A stretch of 64,000 nt of DNA, from positions 49,204,374 to 49,268,373 of the forward strand of contig NC_080082.1 in assembly GCF_949987535.1 (NCBI RefSeq). The letters run 5' to 3'. The DNA comes from Balaenoptera acutorostrata (taxonomy: Eukaryota; Chordata; Mammalia; Artiodactyla; Balaenopteridae). Below, piece by piece: positions 1 to 15,190 of this stretch. The position numbers were made by a program, and so were the translations under genes. Each line of letters starts with the position of its first letter. Position 1 is the stretch's first letter. Under the pieces are notes generated by a model. The model saw only the letters and a program-made list of their open reading frames with translations, searched no databases and was not told the origin of the DNA.

Positions 1-245
1 TTTGCATATATTGAACCATCCTTGCATCCCAGGGATAAATACCACTTGATCATGGCATATGATTCACTTAATGTGCTGTTGAATCTCATTTGTTTATATT
101 TTATTGAGAATTTTGCATCTATATTTGTCAGTGATATTGGCTTGTAGTTTTCCTGTAGTGTCCTGATCTGGCTTAAGTAATGCTGGCCTTGTAAAATGAT
201 TTTGGAAGTGTTCCCTCCTCTACAGTTCTTGGGAAGAACTTGAGA
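1..245 (-). mobile_element. L1 ORF2 remnant (reverse transcriptase region)
   Basis: Minus-strand L1 fragment. It aligns by eye to the same reverse-transcriptase segment found at about 17,200-17,460 and 23,030-23,290 (shared 'ccttgcatccc..ggataaat' and 'agtgatattgg'), with many substitutions and small indels. It runs off the left edge and is old and non-coding. Confidence 0.85.
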
Positions 246-261
246 AGGATTAGTGTTAACT

Positions 262-388
262 CTTTTTTAAAAAATTTTTATAATTTTATTTTTAATTTTT
301 ATAAATTTATTTATTTATCTTTGGCTGCATTGAGTCTTCGTTGCTGCACGCGGGCTTTCTCTAGTTGTGGAGAGCGGGGGCTACCCTT
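262..388 (-). mobile_element. CHR-type SINE fragment plus (TTCC)n
   Basis: An A/T-rich tail is followed by 'ggctgcattgagtcttcgttgctg' type sequence, the tail-proximal part of an inverted CHR SINE. The tRNA-related half is missing, and the element breaks off in a short TTCC microsatellite at about 386-402. Confidence 0.8.
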
Positions 389-414
389 CCTTCCTTCCTT
401 TGGTGGTTAAGTCA

Positions 415-1123
415 AGGTGTCCCACTCACCTCTAATATCTCTACAACCCAGGTGACAACTTTAATCCATCCAATTAATATGGTTGATGCTGAGGCATAAC
501 AGGGTTTATGGTGTTATAATATTTTAAAATTTCATATTTTCCTGATGCCTCAACATCGTCACAAACAGATAAAGTATGATAAGGCTGGTCCACTCCACAA
601 GTTCCCCTTCTTGCCGTTCCATGACTGTAACCTAGTGACCTTCAAATGCACCAGTGAAATCTGCTCAAACCTTTTGCTTGTGTACTCTTCCCTACCCCCC
701 CGTTATGGCGCTTGCCCACGGGTCCTCAGCCGTGTTTGGTGGAGCCTGTTCCCTTGGTGCTCCTCCCACATGGCCCCCTGTGAGGTGTGCCGTGCCTCTT
801 TCTCTGGGACCTAAGAGTATAATAAACCCTTTAATTTCGTATGCCTCTTTGAGCGTCATTTTCGCAGCCATGTTGGAATGACCCTTAAAGACCCCACAAG
901 GGGGACTTACTCCCCATTTACAGCACCCCAGCCCCCTTGGCCATCTGTGGGGGCAAACCCAGCCATGGCCCTGTCCTTACCCACCTTTGGAGCACTTTAT
1001 CTTTTCTGGGTCCTGCTATGCTCTCCCTTCAATATCCTCCTCCCCCTGTTCTTCGCTGTTTTGTTGAAATCTCAAATCCTGTAACGAACCCCTTCCCACT
1101 GTCTTTGGTATTGTGAGGTGATC
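415..1123 (+). mobile_element. Possible retroviral-type LTR remnant
   Basis: Non-coding stretch with an AATAAA signal near 820, a pyrimidine-rich upstream half and a GC-rich downstream half, like a plus-strand LTR with R/U5 after the AATAAA. I see no clear TG...CA ends, primer-binding site or internal retroviral genes. It could be another retroposon. A repeat-library search would decide. Confidence 0.35.
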
Positions 1124-1140
1124 AATTTTCACATTTCTTT

Positions 1141-1475
1141 TTAAAAAATAATTAATTAATTAATTAATTAATTTTTGACTGTGTTGGGTCTTCGTTGCTG
1201 CGCGCGGGCTTTCTCTAGTTGTGGCGAGCGGGGGCTACTCTTCGTTGTGGTGCACGGGCTTCTCATTGCGGTGGCCTCTCTTGTTGCGGAGCACGGGCTC
1301 TAGGCACGTGGGCTCAGTAGTTGTGGCTCACGGGCTCTAGAGCTCAGGCTCAGTAGTTGTGGCTCATGGGCTCAGTTGCTCCGTGGCATGTGGGAATCTT
1401 CCCAGACCAGGGCTCGAACCCATGTCTCCTGCATTGGCAGGGGATTCTTAACCACTGCACCATTACGGAAGTCCC
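1141..1475 (-). mobile_element. Full-length CHR-type SINE with 17-bp target-site duplication
   Basis: Inverted copy: (TTAA)n tail first, then the long CHR body, ending in the tRNA-like 5' end 'gcaccattacggaagtcc'. A perfect duplication, AATTTTCACATTTCTTT, flanks it at 1124-1140 and 1476-1492, which fixes both ends and shows an L1-type insertion mechanism. Confidence 0.95.
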
Positions 1476-1824
1476 AATTTTCACATTTCTTTATCCTCCG
1501 GTTTGTTCACTGGTGGGAGAGAACACGAGTGAAGGGGTTCAGCCCATCATCTGTAACTGGAAGTCTATATGATTTTACTTTTAGTGGTGTGTTGACATGC
1601 TGCCATGGGTTTCCTTGCATGGACATGTTCCCATTTTGGGCTGCCTTCCCGTTGGCTTGGTGTGGCCAGGACCCCGCAGATGCATCCAGGATGGCTGACT
1701 CTGAGAAGTTGTTGCCTGGCACAGTGGAGACAAGAAACTCAGCCTGGGAAGCAGTAAGTGATGTCTGCCTCTGCCCCATGCCTTCCAGGACTAGCAGTTC
1801 CTGGGGGTCCTGGAGGTCTGGATG

Positions 1825-1866
1825 GAACAGGGTGTATTTTTTTTTTTTTTTGAACAGGGTGTATTT
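1825..1866. repeat. Poly(T) run between two copies of GAACAGGGTGTATTT
   Basis: Identical 15-mers at 1825-1839 and 1852-1866 flank only a T homopolymer. This is what a retroposon insertion consisting of little more than a poly(A) tail would leave (minus orientation). Replication slippage is the alternative. Confidence 0.7.
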
Positions 1867-2189
1867 ACTGCCCCAGGACATACCCTTGTACTCCAAGTCT
1901 ACAGTGGGGTATTATCTAGAGAGATGCTTCTACAAAATCAACACTCTGGCAGTGGTTCCCCAACTTTTTCCAAGTAAGGACCTTGGCATTCTTTTTAAAA
2001 CAATTAAATAGAAGTCTCACTTTAAAATTGTCTTTTTGCAAAGCAATGTGTATATATGTTAGCCCATTAGGACAATTTAAATAGTTTACTTCTTGTAAAA
2101 CATTGTCTGCTTTCCTACTGGACATTTAAGACATTGTTTTGTAAATCAGTAGTGATAAATAATATAGTAGCCAAGTTTTATTTCTGGTC

Positions 2190-2520
2190 TTAATTGCATA
2201 CCTAGGATAAAGTCCTAAAGGTGGAAATGGTAGTATGAAGGGTTTTCAGATTTGTAATGATTCTGATGCACACTGCCACCTTACCCACCAGATCATTTGT
2301 GCCTACTGTCATTCCCTTCAACAATATGAAAATACCTTTTTTTTCTGACGTCCTCACTTATCCCTGGGTATTGCCAGTTAAAAAAAAGCTGTTCTATTTT
2401 GTTGAAAATGTTTTATTGTGTGTGCATTTTTTGATTGTTTGTGAGACTGAACATCTTTTCTACGTGATGGTCATATGCCTTTATTTTTTGTGATTTTCCT
2501 ATTAACGGCCATTTTCAAGT
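2190..2520 (-). mobile_element. Ancient LINE remnant
   Basis: Very diverged sequence resembling the 3' end of old L1 ORF2/3'UTR on the minus strand ('gactgaacatcttttctacgtg' corresponds to the L1 'tgagcatcttttcatgtg' segment). No open frame. Confidence 0.5.
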
Positions 2521-2780
2521 TTTCTAGTTTCGAGTTTGAATGTTCTTAAACCTTTACTCTTGAAGAACTTTCAGAATCAGTTCATCACATTACAGAAGAG
2601 AAAAAATATGTGTTAGAATTTTGATTTGAAATGCTTTCCAATTTTAGATTACTTTGGGCATAGTTGATACCCTTTTAATACTGAGTAATCCCTTCTAGAA
2701 TGCAGTTCATGTTTTCCATTTATGAAAGCTATTTGGTATCAGTAATGCTTTATGGATTAGGATCTTACCGTGCTTCATTT

Positions 2781-2910
2781 ATTTTTTTCTTTATTTTTTT
2801 GGCCGTACTGCGTGGCACGCAGGATCTTAGTTCCCTCATCAGGGGTCAAACCCGTGCCCCCTGCAGTGGAAGCGTGGAACCCTAACCACTGGACCACCAG
2901 GGAAGTCCCT
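2781..2910 (-). mobile_element. Short CHR-1-like SINE
   Basis: Inverted tRNA-derived SINE with T-rich tail, 'ggatcttagttccctcatcagggg' body and 'accaccagggaagtcc' end. An 11-bp target-site duplication, GTGCTTCATTT, lies at 2770-2780 and 2911-2921. Confidence 0.93.
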
Positions 2911-3470
2911 GTGCTTCATTTCTTTCTCTGGCACTGCTTCATTGGTCAGAACTTCAGACTGACGATAAACAATTGTGGGGTGATGGTGTGTTTTCTTTTC
3001 TCCTGGCTTTCGTGGAAAGGCCATGGAGACAGGTCCAGTTCCGTCTTCACTGTCAGTCTGGTTTTGGCTGTTGATTTCATGATGAACCCAGGAATTGCAC
3101 TTTGATAAGCAAATAAGATAAGAAGAAATCTATTCCAAATTCAAGAATGTTTTACGCATTGTGTTTGGCATTTACCTGTATTTGAAAAGAACTGCATAAA
3201 TGTGTGAAGGTAGAGTCCTGGTATGCATATGATTTCAGGACAACTTATAAAAATTATGGGAAAACATTACATTTAATTTAAATATGCTTTTTCTGAAATG
3301 TTGATTGTTGCAAAAATAGTATAGTGACTTACAGAGAGGCAAGGGTATCCTTGGTCTTGGGTGGCTCAGGGACCTGGGTCATGACCCTTGCTCTTATAGG
3401 GACAGGACTCAAGGGTTTGTGCCTTGCTTGCTGGTTCTCCCTAACTTCCTGTAGTTGCACTGCTGTGGCT

Positions 3471-3591
3471 TTTTTTTTTTTTTGGCCATGCCATGCGGCA
3501 TGTGGGCTCTTAGTTCTCTAACCAGGAATCGAACCCTTACCCCCTGCAGTGGAAGTGTGGAGTCTTAACCGCTGGACCACCAGGGAAGTCC
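3471..3591 (-). mobile_element. Short CHR-1-like SINE
   Basis: Poly(T) tail, then 'ggccatgccatgcggcatgtggg' through 'ggaccaccagggaagtc'. Near-perfect target-site duplication TGCTGTGG(G)CT at 3461-3470 and about 3592-3602. Confidence 0.93.
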
Positions 3592-4879
3592 TGCTGTGGG
3601 CTTCTGTCCGTTCCAGATGTCGGGGCAATGTAGAAGATGGGTAGAGAAGGTCGAGGCAGGGAAGGAGGGTGGGGGGGGTCAGGGGCAGCAGATTAGGCTG
3701 CCACGTGCCTGTCTTGACAGTAGGCTGGCTCCTCCCGACTTCCCTTCTGAGGTCAGTACCCACCACTTCCCCCTTTAGCTAAAAACACAAGCCACAGCTT
3801 GGTGAATGGCATGTAATGTCAGACAGCCTTGCCCTGCTGAGGTACAGGTCTTGGGGTGGGGGCAGTGCCTCACTGGGTCCGGCTCTGAGTCGGCACAGCC
3901 GACAGGACGGAAGCAGCAGCGGCAGAGCAGTTGCCGGAGAGGGACTGGGGCTGCCCGAGGGTCAGTGCAGGCACTTGCCAGTCCGCACAGGGAGCCTGGG
4001 CAGCGGCCGTGGCTCTAGTCAGAGCTCTGCGTCACAGAGCCCACGTCACTGATGTGTTCCTGTGGGGAGGAAGCTGAAGGCAGGGGTCTTCTGGGAAGGA
4101 AAGCAAGGAATATGGGGGTACCAGAGAGGGAAGGCTAAGCATCAGAGGACCGAGGCCCAGCACCCCAAGGTCACCATCCTGGGCAGCTGCCCATCTGCCC
4201 TGAGATTTCTTGATGAGAGATGGGTGGTTGTTTGTGTTAAACAGAGGTTTTCAGGGAAAATGGTTTGTGCTGTCGAAGGAGGTCAAGGGCAATGAACAAG
4301 AGAGCGTGTGCATGGCCCCAGACCCTGCTGTCCTCAGCCCTGGCTGCACCATGGCCTGTGCCTCGTGGGTCTTTGTGGTGCTGGCCACACAGTCCTGGAG
4401 TTGTGAGGCTGTGCTGACTTCCAGCTCCGTGGGCTGTTTCCACCAGCAGGCTACGTGCAGGTGTCCTTGCCCTTGGTGAGAAACTTGTTCCTGTCATCCA
4501 TGAGTTGGTGAGAGTTTTAGATTGACTCTGAGGGGAGGGGGGAGCATGGCAGCCGGGTGTGCCCCCTCCCCGCAGGGCTGCAGGTGGCGGGGTCCAGCTG
4601 AAGACCTGCGGACACCTCTTGCCTGTGGGTGGTGTGTTCCTTAAACTCTCGGTCTTTGGGGCCTGGCTGGGAACACGACTTGAGCTACCCACGGGGGGCA
4701 CTGGGCCTGACGTGTGGGTTCAGGGGCTCCTGATGGCCACCCTCAGGGATTCCTCTCCCCACGCCTCCGACCTCTCCTGTGGGGCAGGAATTCAGGCCAC
4801 TAAGTGTGGGAGGAGGGAGGGCATTGCAGATGGATGCCCTGAGCGTCTGGGGGAGCACTAGTGAATGAAGGGACGTTAG

Positions 4880-5265
4880 GTTGGAGTGTGTGTCTCTGCA
4901 CGTGTTAGTGTGTGTGTGTGTTCTGCCTGCAGTAGGGCTTCTGGCTAGGAGAGTGTGTGGGTCTCGTTTTGTATGACGGGCATAAGGCTTGGTGTGTGCG
5001 GTGTGTGAAAATTTAATTGTGTGTGTGTGAGTTGAATGCTCTGCTGGGAGTGTGTGAGTGTGTGTTTGGGGGGGCACATGAGACTTGCAGTGTGTGTGAC
5101 CGTGTGATTGCAGCAGCCCATCTGTCTCAGAATATGTGTTTGTGTGTGTCTAGAAGTGTGTGCGAGACCATGTGTGTACAATAGGGTGCATGTGATTATA
5201 TGAATGTGATTGTGGGGTTGTGATGGGGTGTGTCGGGCTGACTCTGCTGTGTGTGTGTCTGAGAG
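4880..5265. repeat. Degenerate TG-rich tract
   Basis: Many short (TG)3-6 runs separated by unique bases. It gives the minus-strand frames a His/Thr-rich composition, which explains the ACA/CAC-rich open frames there. Confidence 0.8.
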
Positions 5266-6839
5266 AGAGACCTGGTATGGGGGCGTGGGGCGGAAATGCA
5301 CCGCAAACACACTGCTGGGGTAACAGACCAAGGTCTGAGGGGAGATCTGAGGGCAGAGCACTCATTTAGAGAGTTTCATCCTAGAGACAGAGACACAAGG
5401 ATGATGGCAGCTGATAGATGTGGGACCAGGGAGGACTGCGAGGGGGCCCAGGGAGCTGGACCTCTGCGCTTCCCCTTGCGCCCTCCTTCCTTCTCTGGCC
5501 CTGAGAGTTCTGCTGTGCTGCCATCCCTAAGCTGAGAGGGCGGTGACATCTGGAGGGCCCTCTAGAGACAGGAGGGTCACTCTGCAGGGCACAGAGGGCT
5601 GGCGGGGGCGCTCCCTGAGGACATTAGGCCCCTCCGGGCTGCCCAGCTGGGGGGATTGTGTTCCTGACATACTTTGGCTACTTGGAGGGAAGTGCTCAGC
5701 GATGGTGTTTGTGTACCTGTCACACACTCACCTGTGTGTGTCCAGCCACTCACCTGTCACTCCATCACCCAATACACATGCTTGTCCACGAGTGCCGTGC
5801 AGGGGCTGTACCTCCCGTGTCTCACGCATCCATCACACACCTGCCATGCGACTGGTTCCGTGATGGCCTCACGAACCCCGCCATGCTCGCCTGAAGTTGA
5901 CTGCCACCCAGGTAGCTTCACTTGCATGACGCAGCCAGGTAACACACTTTTCTATGACAGTGCCTGGGCCCGGGGAAGGTTTGTACCTTCAGCCGTGAGG
6001 ACACTGCAGGGGTGGCGGTGGCTGGAGGCTAGGGACGTCACCCTGCTTGAGACATTTGCCTTACCTGCCTTTTATCCCATGAACTTGGTGACCTCTGAGT
6101 TGAGCCAAGAGAGTGATTAAGACTTCCCGCACTCCCAGTCCGCCTTCCTACCTCACTTGACCCAGTCCCATTCGCAGTCTGAGCCTGGATGTGGGGCCTG
6201 AGTGTTGGCCTTATTCCTGAGCTGTCTGGGTCTCAGCCAGGGACCGTTATCCCTGAGGCTGGACCAGGGCGTGGAAATTGCCAATTCAGAAACAATACTC
6301 TCATCCCTCGGCTCACAGCTTCTTCTCTGTGACCCTGCTCTGTTCAGCTCCGCCCTCACACCATCCACTTCTTTGCCTGTTCTCTGGTCCTGGGGTGGAA
6401 GAGTCACACTGACCCTGGGGAGAAGGGTTGCCTCGGCTGGGGGGAGATGGTGTGATTGAGGGTGTTGGGGCATCTTACGTGGGGACAATGGGGCCAAGGG
6501 CTAACTCTCACTGGGAACAGTTTCAGTGACCCTGAGAGCAGAGTGGGACCCTGACACCCCCCCGGGAAGGGTGGCAGTTGCACTGACCCTGTTTCCCTTC
6601 GCAGCAAAACTCCCTTTAAGACCTGACTAGTCTCGCTGTCTCCACTTCCACATCTCCCCCTCTGTCCTCAAGCTTCACCACTTGGCTTTCATTCCCACAT
6701 CTGCACTGAAGTGGTTCTCGGGGAGGTCACTGCTGACCTTGAGTTACCAGATGGACATTGCCTTGTCCGCCTCCGGAGAGAGATTTCTCCACGAAGGTCA
6801 TGGTGACTCCACTGAGAGAAGACAATAGAGACAAGATAT

Positions 6840-7090
6840 GTTTTAGATATAGATTTTATAGGAAATCTGGTGGATTTGATATGAATGATGAGGGAAGAGG
6901 GGAAATCTAGGTTCTAGGGTACCATTTATTGAGATGGGAAAGACTTCCTCATGGTTAGAAGGACGCAGGTTATTTGTGGGGAAATTAGGAATTACATTTT
7001 GGACTTTGGACACGCTAGATCAGAAGTATCCGAGAACATCCAATAGGAGATTTCAAATAGGCTGTTAGTTATGAGTTTGGAACTCATAGA
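6840..7090. repeat. Old interspersed repeat remnant, family not resolved
   Basis: The segment with 'ccatttattgagatgggaaagac' and 'catccaataggagatttcaaatagg' resembles a common mammalian interspersed repeat. A related copy is at about 43,860-44,400 ('gccattaactggaatggggaaatcac'). Family not asserted. Confidence 0.45.
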
Positions 7091-7787
7091 TATGGACTGA
7101 AGATACAAACTTGAGAGTTAATACCATAAAGACGGTGTTTTAACTTAATAATATCCATGAGATGATATGGGGAGAGAAAGAGGAAAGAGAAGAGGGTAGA
7201 TACCAAACATCTCTTGTGCACCACTTTGAATCATGTCAACCTCACCTGTTACTCTGGCCGCTGCTGAGACTACCAGTTTCATGAAAGTTTAGACCATCTC
7301 TAGATTAAGAAATGCTTTGCGTGGCATCAATAGTATTCCAGCCAGCATCGCCCCTGACCAAGGACTCATTTTACAACAAATGTAGTGTGCCAGTTGTCTC
7401 ATGCTTATTGAAGTTACTGGTCTTACCATGTTTCCCCTCAACCAGAAGCAGTTGGTTTGATAGTAGATTGCATGGCCTTTTGAAGAGTCAGATATACATG
7501 ATGCTAGCGCGGTAGTAACACCTTGTGGGGCTGGTACAGTGTCTGCCAGGATGCAGTGTATGCTCTAAATCAGCAATCAATATATGAATAACCAATCTAC
7601 TGACTGGGGGAGGAACGTCAACACTTCTTGCGGTCTTCTTGTGGGTTTCTTTTCCACATAGCCTGGATTCAAGAGTCTGACAATTAAGGATTGGCTGCTC
7701 TCACTATTACCCCAAGTGATCCAATAGCAACTTTTTTTTTTTGCTTTCTGTCCCTGCAACTTTGGGATTTAGAAGTTTTAGTTCTCA

Positions 7788-7985
7788 GGGACTTCCCTGG
7801 CAGTCCAGTGGTTAAGACTTCGCCTTCCACTGCAGGGGTTGTGGGTTCGATCCCCGGTTGGGGAGCTAAGGTCCCACATGCCTTGGGGTCAAAAAAACAA
7901 AACATAAAACAGAAGCAATATTGTAACAAATTCAATAAAGACTTTTAAAAAAATGGTCCACATAAAAAAAAAATCTTAAAAAAAA
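7788..7985 (+). mobile_element. CHR-type SINE, sense orientation
   Basis: Starts 'gggacttccctggcagtcc', has tRNA-like box B ('gggttcgatccccgg'), and ends in an A-rich tail of several A-runs. A 17-bp duplication, AGAAGTTTTAGTTCTCA, flanks it at 7771-7787 and 7986-8002. Confidence 0.95.
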
Positions 7986-8002
7986 AGAAGTTTTAGTTCT
8001 CA

Positions 8003-10845
<2,843 letters not shown>

Positions 10846-12575
10846 CAAAAACGTGGTTGCATCAGTGTACATCCCTAGTGGCAGTATATTCATTCCTGCT
10901 GCTCTGCAGCACCAGTAGCTGGTATTATAGGACGTTCTAATATTAGCCACTGGTAGGGAGGTATGCAGTGGTATCTCACTGTGCTTTCAGTTTGCTTTTA
11001 CTGATGTGTTGAGCACTTCTTCGTACATTTATTGGTAATTTGATGAAATGCCAGTGGAAGTATTTTCCCCATTTATCTATTGCATTTTCTTTTCTTTTTA
11101 TTTTCCCCCCTCTAATTGACTTGTAGCACTTCTTTCTATATTCTGGATAAGAGCCTTTCATTGATTATTTGTTGAAAATATCTTCCCCAACACAGTGAAT
11201 TACCTTTTAACTCTCTTAATGGTATTTTAATAAATGGAAGTTTAAAATTTAATATAACTGAATTTATCATTGCTACTCTTTAAGGTCAGGGTTTGTGTAT
11301 GTGTGTGTACGTGTGTGTGTGTTTTGTATAAAAAATCTTGCTGTTCCCAAGGTCATAAATATATTCTCTTGTATCCTTTCTAAAGGCTTTGATTTGCCTT
11401 TCCCATTGAGGTCTATAATCCATATAGTATTAAATTTTGTGTGTTGTTGTGAGGTAGGAGTCCAGTTACTTTTTCATGTAGACACCTTATTGTCCTGGTA
11501 GCCATAGGAAAATTTCATCCCTTTCCCACTGCTTTTCAGTGCCACCTTTGTCAAAAAAGGAAAGTGCCTCGTGTAGGAATAGAGATTTACTTACGTGTGT
11601 TTTATTTTATTCCACTGTTGTATTTGTCTGTCTCAATGCCAATACCATACAGTGTTAAGTACAAACTAAAGCTTTAGTTCTTGACTCTGGTAGAGAGAGT
11701 TCTTCCGTTTTGGCCTTGTTCCAGAGTGTCTGCTGTTTTGGGCCCTCTGCACTTCCATGTAAATTTAGAACCAGCTTGTTGAGTTTGACCTAACCACACA
11801 TTAAATCTGTAGATCGATTTGGAGATAATTTTAAAAAATTTAAGATATTTAGTATTCCTCTCTATGAAGATGGTACATGTCTCCATTTATTTGTCTTCAT
11901 TATTTTCTCTCAATAAAGTTTTATATATCTATATCTCTCTATATCTATCTCTCGATATCTATATCTAGATCTCTTATTCATTTATTAGTTCATTTATCCT
12001 AGGCATCTGTTATTTTTAATGCTGTTGTGAATGTTATCTCCTTTTAAAATATAATTTTCTAGATGTTTGTGCTGCCATATAGAACATTTTAATTATTCTA
12101 TACTGACTTACATGCGGCATTTAAAAGACTCTCTAATATTTTATCTGTAGATTCTTTTGGACTTATATAACTGTATCTAATACCTGTTCATTTCTTCCTT
12201 TTCAATCTACATAGATTATTCTTCTCTTGCTTTATTGCATTTGTAGGATCTCTAGTACAATGTTGAATAGAAATGGTAAAAGTAGGCATCCTTATCTTCT
12301 ATCTAAACCCAAGGGGAAGGTTTTTGCTTTGTTTTATTTTGTTTTTGACAGCTTTTTATCTTATATTATTATTGTTTGTTTTGGCATAATTTCAGGCTTA
12401 CAAGAAAGTTACAAAAATATTATAAAGTATTTCTGGCTACCCTTTATCCAGATTCAAGAGGATAGCTTTTGGTATTTCACCATTAAATAGGAAGTTTACT
12501 GTGGGAATTTTTTCTGGTAGACACTTGTTATTAGATTAAGGATATATTCTTTTATTTCTACTTTCTAAGAGTTTT

Positions 12576-12716
12576 AAATTTTTAATTCTTTTATTTATTT
12601 ATTTTTTTGGCGGTACCACGCGGCATGTGAGATCTCAGTTCCCCGACCAGGGATCGAACCCGCGCCCCCTGCATTGGAAGCATGGAGTCTAACCACTGGA
12701 CCGCCAAGGAAGTCTC
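12576..12716 (-). mobile_element. Short CHR-1-like SINE
   Basis: Inverted SINE inside the old L1: T-rich tail, 'ggcggtaccacgcggcatgtg', then 'ggaccgccaaggaagtc'. Target-site duplication TCTAAGAGTTTT at 12564-12575 and 12717-12728. Confidence 0.92.
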
Positions 12717-12902
12717 TCTAAGAGTTTTTGTAATTCAGGAAAAGATGATGAATTTTATAACACATCTTTTCTGCATTTATTGAAATAAACATATACTTTT
12801 TTCCCTTAGTTCTGTTGTGATAAGTTACATCAAAGGTTTTTCTAATATTAAACTTACCTTGCATTTCTTGTATAAATCCTCGTTAATCAACATACAGTAT
12901 CC

Positions 12903-13117
12903 TTATTTTTAGTCTTAATGTTTTCTAAAAAATATTTATTTATTTATTTATTTGGTTGCACCAGGTCTTAGTTGCGGCAGGCAGCCTTCTTAGTTGTGGC
13001 ATGTGAACTCTTAGTTGCGGCATGCATGTGGGATCTAGTTGCCTGACCAGGGATCAAACCCAGGCCCCCTGCATTGGGAGTGCAAAGTCTTATCCACTGT
13101 GCCACCAGGGAAGTCCC
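12903..13117 (-). mobile_element. CHR-type SINE
   Basis: Inverted SINE with an (ATTT)n tail and tRNA-like end 'gtgccaccagggaagtccc'. The flanks share an imperfect duplication AACATA(C/T)AGTATC at 12889-12901 and about 13118-13130. Confidence 0.88.
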
Positions 13118-13290
13118 AACATATAGTATCTTTTTGATATGTAATTTCATATACTTGTTAATATTTGGTTAAAATTTTTTTGTCTATGACCTTGAGTAGT
13201 TGGATTTTGATGTCATGACACTAGCCTCATTACATTAATTGGGGTATTTAGTGATGTTTTCCATTTGTTCCAAGAGATCTAGTTTCCCCC

Positions 13291-14730
13291 TTTCCCCAGT
13301 CTGCTCTGTACCCCAGGATATGGCCTTTTTTGGATTGTGTCACTGGGTTACTTTGTCTTTTGGTTTTTGGTGGGTTGGAAGGTGGGAGATATGGCAGGAC
13401 ATTGGAAGGCAAGAGGAAGGTGAGATTGGGTTATTTATTTTTCAGCTGCTTTCCTTCAGGGCTGCAGTTGGCAGTGGCTGCATTCCTCTCCTGGAGGCCA
13501 AAGGTCCTTTTCTTCAACTACAGGTCTCACTGGATTTTAGTTAGCAGCTTCTTTTCCTTGCCTTTCTTTAGGCATTTTGCTGTTGCTGGCCATGAGTGTT
13601 TTTGTTTTTGTTTTTGTGTTTAAATTGGTTTCCCTTGGCTCTGCTCATATCACAGCAATAGGCCATTCATTAAACTCTCCATGAATCCTGTGCAAGTGTC
13701 ATTTGTTTTCTGCAGGGATACCGACTGATACCCTACTTGTCTATTCTTTGGAAGCATTTGTACAATACTGGAGTTATTTCCTCATTGAGTGTTTGCTGGA
13801 ACTTACCAGAAGAGCCGTCTGCATCTGGGATTTTCTTGTGAGAATTTTTAAAAATTTAATTCAATTTTATAAAAAGAGGACTGCACAATCCTCAGCAATG
13901 GTCTCAGATTCTGATTGGCAATAAAACTCACAGACACAATAGGCATTCATCTGACACTAAATTTACTTACATTTATGAAAGGATAAAAGGACATACTACA
14001 TGCCCAGTATTTTCAGTTTTATTCTGGGGTCCAGCAGTGGTCTAAAGTTCCATACCACTGCACAGGATGATATCTGTTTGGGAGTTAAAGCCAAAGTGCA
14101 TGTGGTTCACCTGAGCATATTGCAACAGTATTATGCTGATCCAGAACATCTAACAAAATAGGAGGACAGCTCCTGTGTGCTTTCACTGCATGGGGTACAA
14201 TCATTTGTAAGATATATATCAATTGCCCACTTTAGTTCAAGGAAGTCATTGCCTAGCTTTCCAACAGCCTTTATATCATCCTAATCATACAGTCATTCAG
14301 TATCTATATACCAGTCATAGCTCTCCCTGTTCAGGTACAGTCCCCAAATAAAAGATTTCCCAATAAATAATATCTCAGACACAACATTTCTCATTTATCT
14401 AGGCATATTTTAGGGAGCCAGTGCTGAAGGAAGGTAAAACCAGTATCATCTTCCCAGGACTGGTTCTATGGAAAGATCCTAGGACAGCTAGCACTTTGCC
14501 CATAAGAACTATTTGGGGTTTCTCTTTCTTCTCATGTCAGTTTTTGGGATGTCTTTCTTGGAATTTGCACGTTTTATCTAAATTTAAAAAATTGTTATAA
14601 AGTTTTCATAATATCTACTTATTTTGATGACTAAAGGGTCTTTAGTGAAGTCTCCTTTTAAATGAATAATATTGCTTATTTGTGCCTTTTAAATGTCCCC
14701 ATCCCCACAGTTTTGTCAGTTTGTGGTAGA
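13291..14730. other. No supported gene; possible L1 debris at the right end
   Basis: AT-rich non-coding sequence. About 14,560-14,730 faintly resembles diverged L1 ORF2 on the minus strand. Nothing else is recognisable. Confidence 0.5.
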
Positions 14731-15190
14731 TTAAATTATTGCTTAAAAACATTTACTTTGTCTCCGCAGCTACATTGCAGCCGTATACCTCCTCACTCCA
14801 TTGATATTAGGCTCAGCTATGTCATGTGATTTGAACAATGGGATGTGAGCAGATAATAGGCAATCAATTGCTTCAATATGATTGTACAGTTGTTCTTTCT
14901 TCTCACATCTCTGTCATCACTACGAGACTATCTTTCCCCTGGTATATGCTGGTTCTTTAGCTTGAGCCCTGGAATGAGCAGGTGTAGATCAGACTCAAGC
15001 CCAACCTGCAGGAGGAGCCAAGTTCTGTGAGACCCATACGTTGAATGGGTATGGTCTAGCCAAGCCCAGCTTGTATCAGCTGAAATTCCAGCCAAATTAC
15101 AGCCCACAAGTGATCATAAGTGATTCACATTTTAATCCATTGAACTTTGGGGTTATTTGTTACACAGTAAAAGCAATCCACTCTAATCAT
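14730..15190 (+). mobile_element. Possible MaLR (MLT1-like) LTR remnant
   Basis: The order of motifs resembles old MaLR-type LTRs: 'catgtgatttgaacaatgggatgtgagc', a central 'ttgagccctggaatgagcagg', and the near-terminal 'tttggggttatttgttacacagtaa'. Ends are not clear, and the assignment rests on memory of the family pattern. Confidence 0.45.

Larger units (their letters stand above)
3603..7730. other. Unique GC-richer sequence, no supported gene
   Basis: Open frames of up to about 150 codons occur on both strands, but they overlap each other, lack recognisable domains, and are not bounded by convincing splice sites with a conserved protein. About 4,880-5,250 is a degenerate TG-rich tract and about 5,720-5,850 is CA-rich. 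I see no gene. Confidence 0.6.
10850..13290 (-). mobile_element. Old L1 (L1M-type) ORF2/3' remnant
   Basis: Diverged minus-strand L1. The 3'-end-like segment is at 10,850-11,200, the 'aaggtcataaatatattctc' to 'gccacctttgtcaa' segment at 11,340-11,560, and the reverse-transcriptase segment ('caatgttgaatagaaatggtaaaagt') near 12,260. More RT sequence follows to about 13,290. Two SINEs are embedded, and about 12,330-12,490 resembles another old repeat (compare 32,840). All frames are destroyed. Confidence 0.7.

Noticed and set aside
1376..2011. Plus-strand open frame of 211 codons
   Set aside because: It runs through an inverted SINE, unique sequence and a poly(T) scar, with no homologous domain. 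Chance frame.
4237..4701. Minus-strand open frame of 154 codons
   Set aside because: GC-rich region with overlapping frames on both strands. No motif, signal peptide or splice context.
5674..6120. Plus-strand open frame of 148 codons
   Set aside because: Low-complexity CA-rich sequence and no recognisable domain.
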